Shown here: positions 61,922 through 64,000 of the stretch, piece after piece | Layout of the letters: each line of letters begins with the position of its first letter | Numbering within the stretch: position 1 is the stretch's first letter | NCBI GenBank assembly: GCA_964560425.1 | Contig: CAZLLE010000103.1 | Location: forward strand, 1-64,000 | Length of the DNA: 64,000 nt | DNA from: CAZLLE01 sp964560425 | GTDB lineage: Bacteria > Campylobacterota > Campylobacteria > Campylobacterales > QNZT01 | Direction: 5' to 3' | The notes under the pieces: model-generated | The model's input: only the letters and a program-made list of their open reading frames with translations | Databases searched by the model: none | What the model was told of the DNA's origin: nothing | Translations under genes and position numbers: made by a program

Positions 61922-63364
61922 TTAAATATTTATAATATTATGAGCACCTAGAGACTCTTTTCTATAGATCGCACTTTCTACGATATTTTTTGATACCTTT
62001 AGACGCAATCTTAATAATTTACCTATATCTTCATGCAAAAGTGTATTGATTTTACTCAATGCCTCTTGCAAATCACCCTCATTTCTAACAATTGAGACAC
62101 TATTCCACATAACCGAACGCAAAATATCTTTACGATAAGCATCCTTCTCTTTTACTAATACCTCCTCTGTTTCATCAAATTTTATAAGTTTAAAATAGAT
62201 ACTTCTTCTAAGAATATCATCTACTGCTCTTTTAGAAAAGACTAATCCTTCCAAAAGGGAGTTACTTGCCAATCTATTAGCACCATGAACTCTTGTAGAA
62301 GCAACCTCTCCAACAGCATATAAATTTTCAAATCCTAAAACTTTTCCATTGATATCTGTCTCTATTCCACCCATGGAGTAGTGAAAAGCGGGAGATATAG
62401 GAACTCTATCTTCAGGTAAGTTTAGACCAATATCACGCATATTAAAATATATCGTTGGAAATCTCTCTTTAAAATGCTCTTCAGTAAAGTTTGAAAAACT
62501 CAGATAGACCTCTTTTCCTGTTTTGGCTTTCCAATCAAAGATGGCTTGACTCACTTTACTTCGTGAACTTAATTCTCCTCTTTCATGATAATCAAAGAGA
62601 AATCTATAACCATCTTCATCAACTATATGAGCACCTTCACCTCTAAGAGCTTCAGTAAGTAACTGTTTTCTTGCCCCTTTATTATGAATAAAAACTGTAG
62701 GATGAAATTGTGTCATCTCCATATCACGAAGAGTTGCCCCATGTTCGAGACAAATTCCTTGCAACTCCCCACTTATACTTCTAGCATTTGTATGAAACTC
62801 ATACAAAGAGCCAATACCACCACTTGCAATAATCACACTCTTTGCATAATAATTTCTAATTTCACCAGCATGAGATACTTTCACTCCATGGCAAATATTA
62901 TCTTTGATTAAAAGATCTGTAACAGTTGAGTTATAAAGTAACTTTTGCCTATTTTCATGCATCAAAAAGAGGTGTATATACCTACCAGTAGCATCTCCTC
63001 CAGCATGTAAAATACGATTTTTGGAGTGAGCTCCCTCTTTTGTATAGTGAAGTTTTCCCTCTTCATCTTTATCAAATTCAAAACCTCGTTTGATAAAGTT
63101 GCGAACCTCTTTATAACCATCTTTGCATAGAGTCTCTACAGCTTTTGGATCACAAAGCCCTGCTCCCGCATTAATAGTATCTTCAATATGCAAAGGGATA
63201 TCATCTTCATCTGTTGCAACAGCAATCCCACCTTGGGCATAAAAAGTATTACAATCCCATGAGTTCTCTTTGCAAATAATGAGTACTTTCTTGTTCTTAC
63301 CAAATGCAATAGCTGCATTTAATCCAGCAATACCTGAACCTATGATAATAGCATCATAAATCAT
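61922..63364 (-). CDS. nadB: L-aspartate oxidase
   Basis: This 480-residue protein has a Rossmann FAD motif GSGIAGLNAAIA, TFYAQGGIAVA, EGAHSKNRILHAGGDATGRYIH, MTQFHPTV, LLTEALRGEGAHIVDEDG, SPAFHYSMGGIETD and ANRLASNSLLEGLVF, diagnostic of NadB. It oxidises aspartate to iminoaspartate for NAD synthesis. It is followed 14 bases on by nhaD on the same strand. Family length is normal. Confidence 0.94.
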   Translation of the reverse strand: MIYDAIIIGSGIAGLNAAIAFGKNKKVLIICKENSWDCNTFYAQGGIAVATDEDDIPLHIEDTINAGAGLCDPKAVETLCKDGYKEVRNFIKRGFEFDKDEEGKLHYTKEGAHSKNRILHAGGDATGRYIHLFLMHENRQKLLYNSTVTDLLIKDNICHGVKVSHAGEIRNYYAKSVIIASGGIGSLYEFHTNARSISGELQGICLEHGATLRDMEMTQFHPTVFIHNKGARKQLLTEALRGEGAHIVDEDGYRFLFDYHERGELSSRSKVSQAIFDWKAKTGKEVYLSFSNFTEEHFKERFPTIYFNMRDIGLNLPEDRVPISPAFHYSMGGIETDINGKVLGFENLYAVGEVASTRVHGANRLASNSLLEGLVFSKRAVDDILRRSIYFKLIKFDETEEVLVKEKDAYRKDILRSVMWNSVSIVRNEGDLQEALSKINTLLHEDIGKLLRLRLKVSKNIVESAIYRKESLGAHNIINI

Positions 63365-63456
63365 AACTTCTCCAAAACAGTACTTGGCTTATAAATAGGA
63401 TCCCCTTTATAACCACAAGATACAAAAAATGTGAGTAATAGTGTTATAATACCCAC

Positions 63457-63909
63457 ATGAAAAATTCTAAATATATAATTAATCATTTAATAAATAAACC
63501 TCAAAATAGTAAGATTTTACAAAAAATGTGTTTTGAGAAGTTAAAATCTCTTTTACCCCCTAGATTAACTAAATCTATACTCTTTATGTATATAAAGAAT
63601 AGCACACTATTTTTTGTACTAAATCATCCAGGGATGAAAATGGAGTTTGATTATAAGAATAATTTAATAAAAAACTTATTAAAGAAAATTAAAGATTTTG
63701 ATACAAGTTGTGTGGATATTGAAATAGATGAAGTAAAAACATTTATTAGTAATAAAATAGAACCATCAAACACCTATTCTAAGCCTCCTCGCAGATATAA
63801 AGAAAAATCTGATGCCTCATTTGATATATTATCTAAAAACCAAGATATAAAAGAAATTTTTCAGAAAATCAAAGAGGAGATAAAAAAAAGAAATGGAAAC
63901 GGAACTTGA
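63457..63909 (+). CDS. DUF721/DciA-like protein
   Basis: This 150-residue protein has the DUF721 pattern in its first half: LPPRLTKSILFMYIKNSTLFFVLNHPG in which strands alternate, then LIKNLLKKIKDF. DUF721/DciA proteins load replicative helicase in many bacteria; in Campylobacterota the function is not shown. The C-terminal half is charged and probably disordered. The 3' end overlaps uvrC by 17 bases. Confidence 0.6.
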   Translation: MKNSKYIINHLINKPQNSKILQKMCFEKLKSLLPPRLTKSILFMYIKNSTLFFVLNHPGMKMEFDYKNNLIKNLLKKIKDFDTSCVDIEIDEVKTFISNKIEPSNTYSKPPRRYKEKSDASFDILSKNQDIKEIFQKIKEEIKKRNGNGT

Positions 63910-64000
63910 ACAGAAGATAAAAGAGATTCCTCCCCAAGCAGGTGTCTACCAATATTTTGATAAAAATGGAAGATTACTCTACATAGGCAAAGCTAAAATT
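63893..64000 (+). CDS. uvrC: Excinuclease ABC subunit C, N-terminal part
   Basis: The first 36 codons of uvrC lie at the window end. The peptide reads METELEQKIKEIPPQAGVYQYF and then KNGRLLYIGKAKI, the GIY-YIG nuclease start (PxxxGVYxF...YIGKAK). UvrC makes the incisions in nucleotide excision repair. The gene continues past the window. Confidence 0.93.
   Translation, partial: METELEQKIKEIPPQAGVYQYFDKNGRLLYIGKAKI

Overview
The window is AT-rich, densely coded chromosomal DNA from a member of the Campylobacterota (Epsilonproteobacteria), probably a free-living, sulfur- or hydrogen-related genus rather than a host-adapted Campylobacter or Helicobacter. This rests on gene content: an MqnD-like futalosine-pathway gene, type II DAHP synthase, the alpha/beta-hydrolase plus membrane-anchored murF pair, purC-purS-purQ, the rpmH-rnpA-yidD-yidC-jag-mnmE block, a DUF721 protein before uvrC, and Bpt aminoacyl-transferase. 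No rRNA, tRNA, CRISPR array, transposase or integrase was seen.

Layout. 1-12.3 kb: end of mqnD, a tandem-rhodanese lipoprotein, an anchored endonuclease I, a FliL-like secreted protein, htpG, then a minus-strand operon ctpA-purC-purS-purQ-SH3 membrane protein-plsC, and glyS. 12.3-18.3 kb: aroG with a DUF89 phosphatase, a PPP-type phosphoesterase and an unknown protein, followed by a convergent pair of related outer-membrane barrels, one ending in a SPOR domain and the other in an OmpA domain. 18.4-25.8 kb (plus strand): small membrane protein, bpt, hydrolase, murF, a response regulator with a soluble four-CBS histidine kinase, and a small protein overlapping a full-length arginine-kinase-like phosphagen kinase. 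25.8-29.3 kb (minus): a tightly overlapping cassette (ParA ATPase, RHH-like protein, coiled-coil protein, protein with an HUH-like motif, two-TM protein) directly behind mnmE, with three 13-bp-spaced operator-like repeats. 29.3-33.9 kb: mnmE, jag, yidC, yidD, rnpA, rpmH; mnmE and rnpA have no usable ATG/GTG/TTG and appear to start at ATA and ATT.

34.0-42.9 kb is the most remarkable part: a 13-gene minus-strand operon encoding a full Mrp-type antiporter module joined to NuoH, NuoB, NuoC, NuoD and NuoI-like subunits, with two MrpD/NuoL-like subunits. The gene set and order match the archaeal Mbx/Mbs (membrane-bound sulfane reductase) architecture more than classical group 4 hydrogenases. The large subunit keeps three of the four cysteine positions of the [NiFe] site and appears to replace the fourth with Glu. 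This is the best candidate for a little-described respiratory, ion-pumping system.

43-64 kb: ung, a GlnRS with a YqeY-type tail (unexpected in this phylum), a MntA-HepT toxin-antitoxin pair, a cobalamin operon (cobL-cobM-cbiG-cobJ) whose first ribosome-binding site lies in a hairpin, an SGNH lipoprotein, two ArsB/NhaD-superfamily transporters, an ABC-F ATPase with sixA, ppk2, mltB, a zinc-ribbon/SUMF protein, guaA, nadB, a DUF721 gene and the start of uvrC.

All calls come from reading the sequence; no database search was run, so family names rest on recognised motifs, length and gene order.
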